A DNA stretch of 59,855 nt from GW2011-AR15 sp964512765 (lineage in GTDB: Archaea; Nanobdellota; Nanobdellia; Woesearchaeales; GW2011-AR15). The notes below the pieces were generated by a model. The model did not search any database and was not told the origin of the DNA. It saw only the letters and a list, made by a program, of their open reading frames with translations. A program made the position numbers and the translations under genes. The DNA lies in the NCBI GenBank assembly GCA_964512765.1, contig CAZEKF010000011.1, positions 1-59,855 on the forward strand, read 5' to 3'. Below are positions 7,165 through 16,080 of the stretch, one piece after another. Numbering within the stretch: the stretch's first letter is position 1; each line of letters opens with the position of its first letter.

Positions 7165-9009
7165 TTACTCTTTCATATAACTGTCAATCACACTTTTACA
7201 AGCAGCATATCCTATTAGATTCCATCTGCCGATTCCATAGTTGCCTATACCAACTTCAGGGTAGGTGTTCATTAGAGAGTTTTCAAAAGGATAAGTTGCC
7301 CGATAATATTTATTTGAATAAAAACAACCAGATTCACACCCAATATCAAATTGAAATTCAGGTACTGGCAAATCTGGAAATTGATTAATCCATCTACCTT
7401 TAAATGAATTTGGATCAACTTCAGATTTAGTGAACAATTGATTTAAAAAAGGTTTTTGTTCATTCCATGAACACTCTGTGGAAATTATTTCGCAATTAAT
7501 AAAACTATAATCTCCTGTTTTATCATCTTCAATATATTCATCAATTAAGTTACATAATTGATGTCCTGTTTCGTGAGTTATTTGGTTTTCATATTTGTCA
7601 CTATTAAATAAATATACAACTTTTTTTTCATTTAAATCATACGCATGACTACGAGATTCAGGATTACTACTAGGATCTAAAAAATAAACAACATCAACAC
7701 CCCCAGTAATTGCTGAACATATTTCGTTATATTCAACAAAATCATGATAATCCACTGAAGTTGTATAGGTAACACCACCAATTTCTTCAGTTTCCCTATA
7801 TTTTTCAAACTGTTCATCAAAGTTAAATATATCAATTCTCCAGATATTTATCATAGGTACAAATTGGCTAATATCTGTTGCTATTACTGTTCCAAAAAAC
7901 TCACTTTCAGGATTTAATTCAGCTTCACCGTTACACTTTGAATATTCTTGAAAAGTAGTTTCTATTGGAGAAGATAAGACTAAATCAAGATCAGCTGATT
8001 CACAAAAAGGAGGTGTTGTACTTAATTTGAAAGCTTCTATTGCAGATCTTATAATCCATTCATTATAATTATCTACAATCTTTTCATTTGAATTAGATGA
8101 ATATCCTATGGGCATAAATACTATGTCTAACTTACTCTCTTTATTCTCTACAATAGGTTCACAAAATAAATCAGTACATTTTTTGCACATTCCTCCGCAA
8201 TCAGTTAACAATTCTTCTTTTTCTGGTTCATAAATTCCGTTGCAACAATGACCTGGATAAGGGTTATTGTTATTTTCAATGTTTAAACATTGCCACTTTG
8301 CGTTTTTTAAGTAAGTGCATTCATAATATTCTTCTTTATAATCAATAATCACTTCAACTTTATCAGCACCCTGGTTACAGGAACATCCTAGTTTAGAATT
8401 TAGTTCATCGTTTACAAAAAATCTCTTATCTACGGGATCCTTTAGAGGAGTATCATAACATTGATCAAATTTTAAATTGTTAAACGGAAGACCATGTCCT
8501 TTTTCAGGAATTCCATCTCCATCTCTGTCAATAATTGGGATTAAAACACACAAACCATTCTTACATTGATAACCTTCCTCACAACTAATTACTTCTGGTT
8601 CATCCAGTGTTTCATCACAACTAAATTTAACTACTTCATCTCCAAAACAAGTATTTTGAATGTCTTCAGAATAACGTTTATATGTAAAGGTAGACCAAGT
8701 TTTGAATTCTTCACAATCTACTTCCTCCTGGTCAACGCATTGTTTATTAATACATACTTTGTTATTACCACATGGAATTACATTAGGATATTTAGGATCA
8801 TCATAAGTACAAGAATACTCAACAACCTTTAAATTATGACAGGAGTCGCTCCCTAGCAATATATTTTCATCTTTTTCAACGAGATAAATATCTGAAAAGA
8901 CATCAGGATTTTCACCATCATCTTCTTCAATACAAGCTACTCCTTTTCCTAACTCAGCATATGCTAAAGGTAAGCTAATTATCAACAATATAATAATGTA
9001 CTTTTGCAT
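7165..9009 (-). CDS. Secreted metallopeptidase, M64-like, with Cys-rich N-terminal region
   Basis: This 614-residue exported protein has a clear signal peptide (MQKYIIILLIISLPLAYA). Residues about 20-160 are Cys-rich. A Ca-binding type motif DRDGDGIPEKG follows near 160. The catalytic part begins LDIVFMPIGYSS near 295. It carries a zinc motif THETGHQLCNLIDEY near 500, in the HExGHxxxxLxDEY form of family M64 (IgA-peptidase-like) enzymes. A Cys-rich C-terminus follows. It starts two bases after the stop of the broken pilin-like gene at 9012-9823, so the two are an operon. The protease may process surface proteins or host proteins. The target is unknown. Confidence 0.8.
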   Translation of the reverse strand: MQKYIIILLIISLPLAYAELGKGVACIEEDDGENPDVFSDIYLVEKDENILLGSDSCHNLKVVEYSCTYDDPKYPNVIPCGNNKVCINKQCVDQEEVDCEEFKTWSTFTYKRYSEDIQNTCFGDEVVKFSCDETLDEPEVISCEEGYQCKNGLCVLIPIIDRDGDGIPEKGHGLPFNNLKFDQCYDTPLKDPVDKRFFVNDELNSKLGCSCNQGADKVEVIIDYKEEYYECTYLKNAKWQCLNIENNNNPYPGHCCNGIYEPEKEELLTDCGGMCKKCTDLFCEPIVENKESKLDIVFMPIGYSSNSNEKIVDNYNEWIIRSAIEAFKLSTTPPFCESADLDLVLSSPIETTFQEYSKCNGEAELNPESEFFGTVIATDISQFVPMINIWRIDIFNFDEQFEKYRETEEIGGVTYTTSVDYHDFVEYNEICSAITGGVDVVYFLDPSSNPESRSHAYDLNEKKVVYLFNSDKYENQITHETGHQLCNLIDEYIEDDKTGDYSFINCEIISTECSWNEQKPFLNQLFTKSEVDPNSFKGRWINQFPDLPVPEFQFDIGCESGCFYSNKYYRATYPFENSLMNTYPEVGIGNYGIGRWNLIGYAACKSVIDSYMKE

Positions 9010-9011
9010 TT

Positions 9012-9823
9012 TTAACCTGAACAGTATCCTTTAACTTTCATATTCTTAAACATAAACTGAAAAGTTAAAGTTCTTCCAAAACTATTGTCAATATATGGGC
9101 CATAATCATGTATTATAATCATTTCACTAAATGGAAACACGTTCATTGGACTGTTAAGATTATATTCATGACATTTTTCTTTTAAGTAAAACCCAGTTTC
9201 TTTAAATTCTATTAAATCTTTCAATATATCTTGTGCAATTCCTATTTCATTGCCTAACCCAAGCTCAACATTAGTTTGGAAATCTTTGATAATAACTTTG
9301 TTATCATCAGAAAAAAAAAAATTGGATATTCTAATATAACTTCTACATCTTTTACATTAATACTGGTTTGTATTTGTTTAGTGTCTTTATTTGGATAAAT
9401 AATTTCAATACCCTTAAATGGTTGATTTGATTGCACACATTCATCAATCTCTTCTAAAATATAATCTCCAAACATTTTTTCAATATAAGTCAAAGAAGGT
9501 GAAATATCTATTCCGTTGTAGTACCAATAGGGAATCTTGACCTCTCCTGATTGTTTCCATGGTATGTTATTATTTTCTGGATTGATATACCCACCTTGTA
9601 AACTAATTCTGTTGTAAATAGCATCAACTGAAAGGTCATACAAACATTGCTCAACATAATTTTCAATTTGTTGTTTATACAAAACAATGGGTTTGTCATT
9701 TGTTCTTAAGCCGTTTTTATTTTTTATATATGTCGTCAGAAATATCACCAATAAAAGAAATCCAATAATAACAAAAATAGTCAATTGGCTTTTTTTAGAT
9801 TTCACAATAAAACCATTATTCAC
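9012..9823 (-). pseudogene. Pilin-like secreted protein, frameshifted in an 11-base homopolymer
   Basis: The N-terminal part (9254-9823) has the KSKKSQLTIFVIIG signal segment and the same YVEQCLYDL, YNRISLQGG and IPYWYYNG pattern as the gene at 1-452. Its frame breaks at eleven A on the plus strand (9311-9321). Shifting frame there restores a continuation (SDDNKVIIKDFQTNVELG) that joins the open frame at 9012-9224, which ends KGYCSG. The full protein would be about 265 residues. The start may be GTG 9823 or GTG 9805. The cause could be a sequencing error, decay, or phase variation. It is followed directly by the M64-like peptidase. Confidence 0.75.
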
Positions 9824-9858
9824 AACATTTATTAAACTTTCTGACTTTCGATGTAATC

Positions 9859-12480
9859 ATGGCAATCACATCTAAACAAAGACGTGAATTACTGAAATTC
9901 ATAAAAAAAATGGAGCCTATTCGAGGTAGACATACTGAGCTTGTTTCAGTCTATATTCCAGCTGGTTATGAACTAGTAAAAATAATTCAACAGTTAGCTC
10001 AGGAACAAGGGACAGCTGTTAACATTAAAGACGCTACAACAAGGAAAAATGTCGGTGATTCATTAGAAAGAATGATACAGCATTTAAGATTGTTCAAGAA
10101 AACGCCAGTGCATGGGTTAGCAGTGTTTGCTGGTAATGTTGCTGAACGTGCAGGTCAACAAAATATTGAAGTTTTTTCACTTGAACCGCCTGAACCATTG
10201 AATTTTAGGTTGTACAGATGTGATAAAACATTTATGTTAGATGTGTTAAAAGACATGTCTGAGAAAAAAGATACTTACGGTCTTATTGTCATGGATAAAA
10301 GAGAAGGTAACATTGCTTTGTTAAAAGGTAAAACCATACTGCCATTGACTAAAACTACTAGTTACGTGCCTGGAAAAACTCGTGCTGGGGGTCAATGCGT
10401 TATTCCTTCTACATTAATCCAATCTGTTCAAGGAGATATATTTGAAATAGAAAAATCACATAATCCAAACATAATAATGAGTAGCATGATTAAGGAGTTA
10501 TCAATTCAAAAAACACCAATCACAGATAAATGGAATACTAAGAAGGATTCGGTCTACAGGATTATAACTAAAAATCCACGGCTTGAAATTGAATGTTCAA
10601 AAGATCATGTTTTCTTTGCAAGAGAAGAAGAAATAATTGAAAAACCTGCAGAAGAATTAATAGAAGGAGGTTTACTTTTGATGCCTGAAAAAATTGACAT
10701 TAAAGGTAAATTACAGCAAATTGATTCTTTAAAATATCAAAATTCATTTACAGTAACTCCGAAAGGTAGAGATTTGATTAAGAAAGAAAGAGAATCAAGA
10801 GGATTATTCCAAAAACAATTAGCAAAAAGAATTGGATATACTCAAACAGCTATATCTACGATTGAGTTAGGCAAAAGAAATGTAAAAAGAGATTTCTTAA
10901 AAAAATTGTGTCGAATTTTAGATTTACCTTATAATGACTTCATTTCAAATTATGCAAAACCTTTTAATCAATATGGTGTTGTTAATTTACCTTCACAACT
11001 CGATGAAGATTTTGCTCAATTTTTAGGTTATTATATGGGAGATGGTTCAATAGAAAAAGATAGAATCACGTTTTTTGAACAAAGAAAGGATGTTGCTTTA
11101 TATTATAAGAAAAAGTATGATGACTATTTTGATATTGACTGTAGTTATAAGTTTAGAAAAAGCAAGAATTATCATCAATTAAGGTTCACTAGCAGACCAC
11201 TGGTAAGATTAGTCAAAAATGAATTTCCAGAATTAAAAAAAGCATTGAATTCAAAAATTCCTATAAAAATATTAGAATCTCAAAAAGATGTTGTTGCATC
11301 TTTCTTAAAAGGGTTTTTTGATGCAGAAGGATATGTCAATGCCAAAAGAGGAGTTGGACTTGGAATAAACAATAAAAAACTAGCTCAACAACTTCAAATG
11401 TTATTATTTAGATTTAGCATAATTGGATCTTTGAATGAATATGGCAATAGAGCAAATATTTATTCCAATAATATGAGATACACAGTCAATCTAACTGAAA
11501 AAAAATCCCTAAATTTGTTTAAGAAATACATTGGTTTTACTTCAAAAACTAAATTAAATATCTTAAACAAAGTAATTGAATGTAAATCAAATACAAGTTA
11601 CTCTCGACAAATAGCTGTTTCAGGTAAAAAAATAAGAAAAATCATTGAAAAAGCAGGTTATAACATGGAATTATTTCCAAGAGTAACCAATTTCTTTAGA
11701 GATGAAAGGATGATGAGTAAGCAAACATATCATAATTCCATCCTCAAAGTAGTTAAGAATAAAGATTCAAATTTGTATAAAAAATTAAAAAAGTATTATG
11801 ATTCTCCAGTTTTATCAGTTAAAATAGATAAAATAGAAATTAAAAATAAAAAAACAGATATGGTTGACATTTCAACTGAACAAGGAAATTTTATTGCAAA
11901 TGGTTTAATTGTGCACAATTCATCACAAAGATTCGAACGGTTAAGAGAAGGTGCTGCTAAAGAATTTTTTTCAAAACTTGGTGAGTATGTCAAAGAACAA
12001 TTTTTAGAAAGAAAAGAAATAAAAGGAATCATTGTGGGCGGTCCTGGCCATACTAAAAATGAGTTTGTAGACGGAAACTATATAACTGACCAGGTTAAAA
12101 GAAAGATTATTGCTATTAAAGATTTGAGTTACACTGGCGAGTTTGGCTTGAATGAACTAGTTGACAAGAGCCAAGATGTATTAGCTAACGAAGAAATAAG
12201 CAAAGAAAAAGATATTATGCAAAAGTTTTTTGACATGTTATCAAAAAAACCTAAACAAGTTGCTTACGGCCAAGAGCAGGTTAAGAAAGCACTTGAACAA
12301 GGCGCTGTTAAACACTTACTGTTAAGCGAAGACGTGGATGATGATACTGTTGAAGAGTTTGAAATTCTTGCTGAACAATATAAAACAAACGTAGAAATTA
12401 TTTCTGTTGAAACACGAGAAGGCGTACAATTAAGAGACATGGGTAAGTTTGCTGCTATTCTTAGGTATGAGATGCATTAG
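9859..12480 (+). CDS. prf1: Peptide chain release factor aRF1 with intein in the GGQ motif
   Basis: This 873-residue precursor is made of 365 extein and 508 intein residues. The extein is archaeal/eukaryotic class 1 release factor. The N-domain has GTAVNIKDATTRKNV (the NIKS region, here NIKD) and the YxCxxxF motif YRCDKTF near 119-125. The M-domain GGQ (residues 177-179) is followed at once by the intein Cys180. After splicing, GGQ joins SSQRFERLREGAAKEF and then the C-domain ending LRYEMH. It reads stop codons and triggers peptide release in the ribosome. Activity requires intein removal, since the catalytic GGQ loop is split. It is divergent from the pilin-like gene, and its 3' end overlaps the convergent transporter by 20 bases. 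Confidence 0.95.
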   Translation: MAITSKQRRELLKFIKKMEPIRGRHTELVSVYIPAGYELVKIIQQLAQEQGTAVNIKDATTRKNVGDSLERMIQHLRLFKKTPVHGLAVFAGNVAERAGQQNIEVFSLEPPEPLNFRLYRCDKTFMLDVLKDMSEKKDTYGLIVMDKREGNIALLKGKTILPLTKTTSYVPGKTRAGGQCVIPSTLIQSVQGDIFEIEKSHNPNIIMSSMIKELSIQKTPITDKWNTKKDSVYRIITKNPRLEIECSKDHVFFAREEEIIEKPAEELIEGGLLLMPEKIDIKGKLQQIDSLKYQNSFTVTPKGRDLIKKERESRGLFQKQLAKRIGYTQTAISTIELGKRNVKRDFLKKLCRILDLPYNDFISNYAKPFNQYGVVNLPSQLDEDFAQFLGYYMGDGSIEKDRITFFEQRKDVALYYKKKYDDYFDIDCSYKFRKSKNYHQLRFTSRPLVRLVKNEFPELKKALNSKIPIKILESQKDVVASFLKGFFDAEGYVNAKRGVGLGINNKKLAQQLQMLLFRFSIIGSLNEYGNRANIYSNNMRYTVNLTEKKSLNLFKKYIGFTSKTKLNILNKVIECKSNTSYSRQIAVSGKKIRKIIEKAGYNMELFPRVTNFFRDERMMSKQTYHNSILKVVKNKDSNLYKKLKKYYDSPVLSVKIDKIEIKNKKTDMVDISTEQGNFIANGLIVHNSSQRFERLREGAAKEFFSKLGEYVKEQFLERKEIKGIIVGGPGHTKNEFVDGNYITDQVKRKIIAIKDLSYTGEFGLNELVDKSQDVLANEEISKEKDIMQKFFDMLSKKPKQVAYGQEQVKKALEQGAVKHLLLSEDVDDDTVEEFEILAEQYKTNVEIISVETREGVQLRDMGKFAAILRYEMH
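10396..11919 (+). mobile_element. Intein with LAGLIDADG homing endonuclease and HTH insert
   Basis: The 508-residue intein begins CVIPSTLIQSV (block A, Cys1). Block B-like IECSKDHVFFA follows. It ends GNFIANGLIVHN (His-Asn) before extein Ser, which is class 1 splicing chemistry. Two dodecapeptide motifs, LGYYMGDGSI and FLKGFFDAEGYV, mark a LAGLIDADG endonuclease with acidic residues present, so homing may be active. Ahead of them lies an Xre-type helix-turn-helix (ESRGLFQKQLAKRIGYTQTA), presumably for DNA recognition. The insertion point is directly after GGQ. Confidence 0.93.
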
Positions 12481-13372
12481 TAATCTTAATTAATCTTTCC
12501 AACCACACAAAAGTCATAAGTTCAAAAATAATTCCTAACGCTGCGGGTAACGCAGCTGCTCTACCAAACAAAGTTAGAGCTAGAATAGCTGTATAACCTA
12601 AATTTTTATAAGAAGAAAAAAGAGTTAAAGAAATCCCAAACTTCTTATGTTTTTTAGTTAAAAAGAACATAACTGTTGAAATTAAAAACGTTCTGATAAA
12701 TAACACAATAAGTACTAATTTTAATGAAAAAAAGTTATTAACAATTGTGTCTCTGTTAAGACCTACAAATCCGTAAACACCTATTAAAAATAAAATATTA
12801 ATGATTGATGTGTCATATTTGTCAAGTTTATTGTTAAGTTTAGCAAGAAATCTTGATAATATAATTGGGATAATAATAACCTGTACTATTGTTGTTATTA
12901 ATTCAGTCATGTCAATTAACTGTCTGAAAAAGATCCAAATTATGGTTGGTGTAATGATTAACGCTGATAAATAATTAATAACAACACCAGTTGTTGAAGA
13001 TTGCACATCGCCTTTTAGAAGTTTTGAAAAAGGTACGCAAGAAATTGCGCACGGAGCAGCTGCCATAACAATAAAACCTGCTCTATAATCAAAGTTCTTT
13101 ATTAATAACAAAGATAATATAAGTATCAATGCACTTAACCAGACATAACTCATTAAAAACAGTTTCAAACCATTTTTAGTATTACTTTTGTTAAACATTT
13201 CTTTTATTTTTAATTTTCGTAATGAGATTGTCATCAAGAGAATAAGTTGAATTTTCAAATAAGGCTCAACATACTTAACAAAACCTGGAACAGATAAAGC
13301 AAGTACTGTAGCTAATGTAAACACAAACCATGTCTGTTCAAGTATTTTCTTCATTCCTTTTGTGAAAAACAT
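12461..13372 (-). CDS. Bile acid:sodium symporter family (BASS) membrane transporter
   Basis: This 303-residue membrane protein has about nine to ten hydrophobic helices. The signature stretch MAAAPCAISCVPFSKLLKG, followed by DVQSSTTGVVINYLSALIITP, matches the APxA/GD core of the BASS/SBF-like family, which moves organic anions with sodium. The substrate is unknown. The start may be ATG 13372 or the internal Met at 13354 (MKKILEQTW); the second gives the more usual short N-terminus. The 3' end overlaps aRF1 by 20 bases on the opposite strand. Confidence 0.75.
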   Translation of the reverse strand: MFFTKGMKKILEQTWFVFTLATVLALSVPGFVKYVEPYLKIQLILLMTISLRKLKIKEMFNKSNTKNGLKLFLMSYVWLSALILILSLLLIKNFDYRAGFIVMAAAPCAISCVPFSKLLKGDVQSSTTGVVINYLSALIITPTIIWIFFRQLIDMTELITTIVQVIIIPIILSRFLAKLNNKLDKYDTSIINILFLIGVYGFVGLNRDTIVNNFFSLKLVLIVLFIRTFLISTVMFFLTKKHKKFGISLTLFSSYKNLGYTAILALTLFGRAAALPAALGIIFELMTFVWLERLIKITNASHT

Positions 13373-13407
13373 CAGTATTAAATAATTTTCTTTATTATAT
13401 TTGGCAT

Positions 13408-14064
13408 ATGCATTACCTTATAAAAAAATCATTCAAAGAACTTTATCCTGACAAAGAACCAGACTTTGATGCTAAGTTAAAATATTCAAGAGCATTCAGA
13501 GGTTACAATGCAAATGTTCGTTATCGAGGTAATTATAAAGAGTTCAGGTTATCATACAATTGGAAAGAAGTTAGTGACGAAATTAAGATTGGTTTGATAC
13601 AATCATTGTTTAATAAATTATACAAAACAGATATTAAAACAGTTAACATTGATTTATATGACATTTTCCTAAAAAAATTGCCAAAACTAACTCCGAAGAC
13701 TAAATCTGATCCAGTATTAGAAGACTCTTTTATTAGAATGAACAATGAATATCTTAATGGTATGATGATCCAGCCTAATTTAGTGTTTGGTGGAAGAAAT
13801 TTTCACACCTTAGGCACGTATCATTACACAGATGATACAATTATGGTATCTTCAACATTGAAAAAAGATCTGCACTTGTTAGATTATGTCATGTACCATG
13901 AGATGCTGCACAAGAAATTTCAGTATAAAAAAACAGGTAAAAAAACAATGCATCATACTAAAGAGTTTAAAGAACAAGAGAAAAAGTTTAAAGATCCTGA
14001 GATTGAAGATAAGTTGAAAAGGTTTCTGAAAAAAGAAAAAATGAGAAAATACTGGTTTATGTAA
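13408..14064 (+). CDS. SprT-like zinc metalloprotein
   Basis: This 218-residue soluble protein has a zinc motif DYVMYHEMLHKKF (HExxH, about residue 165). A third His candidate lies downstream in MHHTKEFKEQEKKF, the layout of SprT-like/gluzincin domains. The N-terminal 100 residues are basic and structured (RAFRGYNANVRYRGNYKEFR), possibly nucleic-acid binding. Eukaryotic SPRTN cleaves DNA-protein crosslinks, but for the short archaeal forms the function is only presumed. It is upstream of aIF5A with its own terminator-poor gap, probably a separate transcript. A TATA-like box (TTATATTT) lies near 13396. Confidence 0.7.
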   Translation: MHYLIKKSFKELYPDKEPDFDAKLKYSRAFRGYNANVRYRGNYKEFRLSYNWKEVSDEIKIGLIQSLFNKLYKTDIKTVNIDLYDIFLKKLPKLTPKTKSDPVLEDSFIRMNNEYLNGMMIQPNLVFGGRNFHTLGTYHYTDDTIMVSSTLKKDLHLLDYVMYHEMLHKKFQYKKTGKKTMHHTKEFKEQEKKFKDPEIEDKLKRFLKKEKMRKYWFM

Positions 14065-14133
14065 AGAAAAATATTAAATACCAGTTACTTTTATAAATCT
14101 CTATAAAATTCTCAGAATGGAGGGGATTAAATT

Positions 14134-14532
14134 ATGGCAGGTACAAAACTTGTTCACGTTGGCAGTTTAAAAAAAGGTAATTATGTTGTTATGGACGGTG
14201 CAGCATGTGTTGTTAAAGACACACAGATTTCCAGACCAGGTAAACACGGTCATGCAAAAGTGCGGTTGGAAGCTGTTGGTATTTTAGACAGTAAAAAAAG
14301 GCAAACAGTCATGCCAGGGCATGATAACATTGAAGTTCCGATCATTGACAAGCTAAACGCGCAGGTGTTATCCATCTCAGGCGATACAGCTAATGTCATG
14401 GACATGATATCATATGAAACCTTTGACATGAAAATCCCTGAAGAGTTAAAAGGTAAATTAAATGATGGTATGACAATAGTGTACTGGGACATACTTGGTG
14501 ATAAAGTAATCAAACAGATTAAGGGAGACTAG
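14134..14532 (+). CDS. eif5a: Translation initiation factor aIF5A
   Basis: This is a 132-residue aIF5A with the hypusination loop SRPGKHGHAKVRLEA near residues 33-47, including the Lys modified by deoxyhypusine synthase. An N-terminal SH3-like barrel and a C-terminal OB fold make up the usual length. It relieves ribosome stalling, notably at polyproline. A strong Shine-Dalgarno (GGAGGGG) precedes the ATG. The L40e leader begins four bases after its stop, so the two ribosome-related genes are probably co-transcribed. Confidence 0.96.
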   Translation: MAGTKLVHVGSLKKGNYVVMDGAACVVKDTQISRPGKHGHAKVRLEAVGILDSKKRQTVMPGHDNIEVPIIDKLNAQVLSISGDTANVMDMISYETFDMKIPEELKGKLNDGMTIVYWDILGDKVIKQIKGD

Positions 14533-14536
14533 AAAT

Positions 14537-14605
14537 ATGGTAAAACAGAGAAAATTGAAAATTTTCGGGCTTCACCAAATTACACAGAGGTGTTTAATTT
14601 GGTGA
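14537..14605 (+). promoter_or_regulatory. 22-codon leader ORF and hairpin enclosing the L40e ribosome-binding site and start
   Basis: A 22-codon frame (MVKQRKLKIFGLH then QITQRCLIW) ends in TGA at 14603-14605, overlapping the L40e GTG at 14602-14604. The arms TTCACCAAATTA and TAATTTGGTGAA form a perfect 12-bp stem. The GAGGTG ribosome-binding site is in the loop and the GTG start is in the 3' arm. Ribosomes translating the leader would open the stem, and a protein could hold it closed. Translational coupling is inferred. Confidence 0.65.
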
Positions 14606-14760
14606 AATTTCCAGAAGCAGAAGCAAGATTGTTCAAGAACGTGTTTGTATGCAGAAAATGCAAGTCTAAAACTAAAACTTCAAACTTAAAAGTTTTAGCA
14701 GGGAAAGTTACTTGTAAAAACTGCGGCGGGCATGCGTTCAGACCATTAAGAAAGAAATAG
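14602..14760 (+). CDS. rpl40e: Large-subunit ribosomal protein L40e
   Basis: This 52-residue zinc-ribbon protein starts (M/V)KFPEAEARLF, the hallmark L40e N-terminus. It has two Cys pairs (CRKC and CKNC) and ends HAFRPLRKK. It is a structural component of the 50S subunit in archaea, equivalent to the mature part of the eukaryotic ubiquitin-L40 fusion. The start is GTG 14602, decided by GAGGTG nine bases upstream and by family alignment; the frame is too short for most gene finders. Start and ribosome-binding site lie inside the hairpin described at 14537-14605, which suggests autoregulation. It follows aIF5A and precedes the site-2 protease by 15 bases. Confidence 0.92.
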   Translation: MKFPEAEARLFKNVFVCRKCKSKTKTSNLKVLAGKVTCKNCGGHAFRPLRKK

Positions 14761-14775
14761 TTTTTTATAAAAAAA

Positions 14776-15969
14776 ATGGGGTTGTCAGACTATTATGGAG
14801 TAATCTTATTCTACAGTGCAGTTCTTTTATTAATATATTATAATAGGAAAAAGTTTGAGAAACAAGCAACTTTAATGTATCTTTACAAGACAAAGATCGG
14901 TCTTAAATTTATGGACGCTGTGAGTAAAAAGTTTGGTAAACCTTTGAAATACTTTGGCTATTTTGGAATACTTGTTGCATATTTAGGCTTTTTTTTAATC
15001 ACATACGCGCTTTTGCTCGGTGCTTATGATATCATAATTGATAAGCCTGGTGCAATAGGTGGCAGTCCAGTTATACCTGGGTTACCAATTGCAGGCCTTG
15101 GCATAACTTTTCCATTAATAATTGGCTGGATTAGTTTGTTCATTATTATGATTGTACATGAATTCTCGCATGGAATATGGGCAAGACTTCACAAAGTTAA
15201 AATTAAAAGTTCAGGGATTGCATTTTTCGGTCCAATAATGGGCGCGTTTGTTGAACCTGATGAAAAAGAATTAGTTAAGAAACCACACATTGTTCAACAT
15301 TCAATATTTGCAGCAGGGCCAGTGTCAAACATTGTACTCTGGATAGTGTGTACTTTATTAGTAATTCCTTTAGTTACAGGCATACTGTCTATGACACAAG
15401 CAGAAGGTGTTAGAATTGGCATAATTCAGGAAGGCAATTATCCTGCACTGAACTCAGATATGCTAGAAAATTCAGTTATTATTGGAGTTAATAATGACAC
15501 TATTACAAATTACAGTTCTTTAGGAGAAAGTCTGGATAAATTATCACCAGGTCAAGAAGTTATATTCAAAACAAAAGATAATACTTATAGCATGATAACA
15601 ACAACTCATCCAGAGAACGAGTCAAAAGCTTATGTTGGCATATGGATTTATGACGAAGATAGAAAACTTGTTAATGACACATTAGGAAATAACTTATTGT
15701 ACAAAGTAATGTTATGGTTATTTGAACTGTTGAAATGGACAGCTTTCATTAGCATAAACATTGGTTTGATTAACTTATATCCGATCTTTATTACAGACGG
15801 TGCCAGAATGTTAAAACTTAATTTCGAATATTTTATCAAAGATAAGAAAAAAGCTTTTGAATACTGGAAAACTGTTAACATGATGGCTGTGTTTATATTT
15901 TTAGTATTGCTATTTTTGCCATTGTTAAGGACAATGTTTAAAGCAATAGTAAGCTTGGCTTTTTTGTAA
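14776..15969 (+). CDS. Site-2 protease family intramembrane metalloprotease (M50)
   Basis: This 397-residue polytopic protein has the zinc motif IMIVHEFSHGIW (HExxH, about residue 130). The second motif LYPIFITDGARML supplies the third ligand Asp near 345. A PDZ-like extracytoplasmic segment (residues about 205-285) lies between, as in S2P/RseP enzymes. It cleaves transmembrane helices of signalling or surface proteins. The substrates here are unknown, though the many membrane-anchored surface proteins in the window are candidates. It lies 15 bases after L40e, so it is probably read through from the aIF5A-L40e transcript. Confidence 0.9.
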   Translation: MGLSDYYGVILFYSAVLLLIYYNRKKFEKQATLMYLYKTKIGLKFMDAVSKKFGKPLKYFGYFGILVAYLGFFLITYALLLGAYDIIIDKPGAIGGSPVIPGLPIAGLGITFPLIIGWISLFIIMIVHEFSHGIWARLHKVKIKSSGIAFFGPIMGAFVEPDEKELVKKPHIVQHSIFAAGPVSNIVLWIVCTLLVIPLVTGILSMTQAEGVRIGIIQEGNYPALNSDMLENSVIIGVNNDTITNYSSLGESLDKLSPGQEVIFKTKDNTYSMITTTHPENESKAYVGIWIYDEDRKLVNDTLGNNLLYKVMLWLFELLKWTAFISINIGLINLYPIFITDGARMLKLNFEYFIKDKKKAFEYWKTVNMMAVFIFLVLLFLPLLRTMFKAIVSLAFL

Positions 15970-16080
15970 TTCTTTTGTTGTATTAAAATTAAATTATTTC
16001 ATTTAAATGGTTTTCATATATCTTTAAATATAAAAATACAGTATCCAAGTGATTAGTTAACATTAACCAGGCTATTTAAA

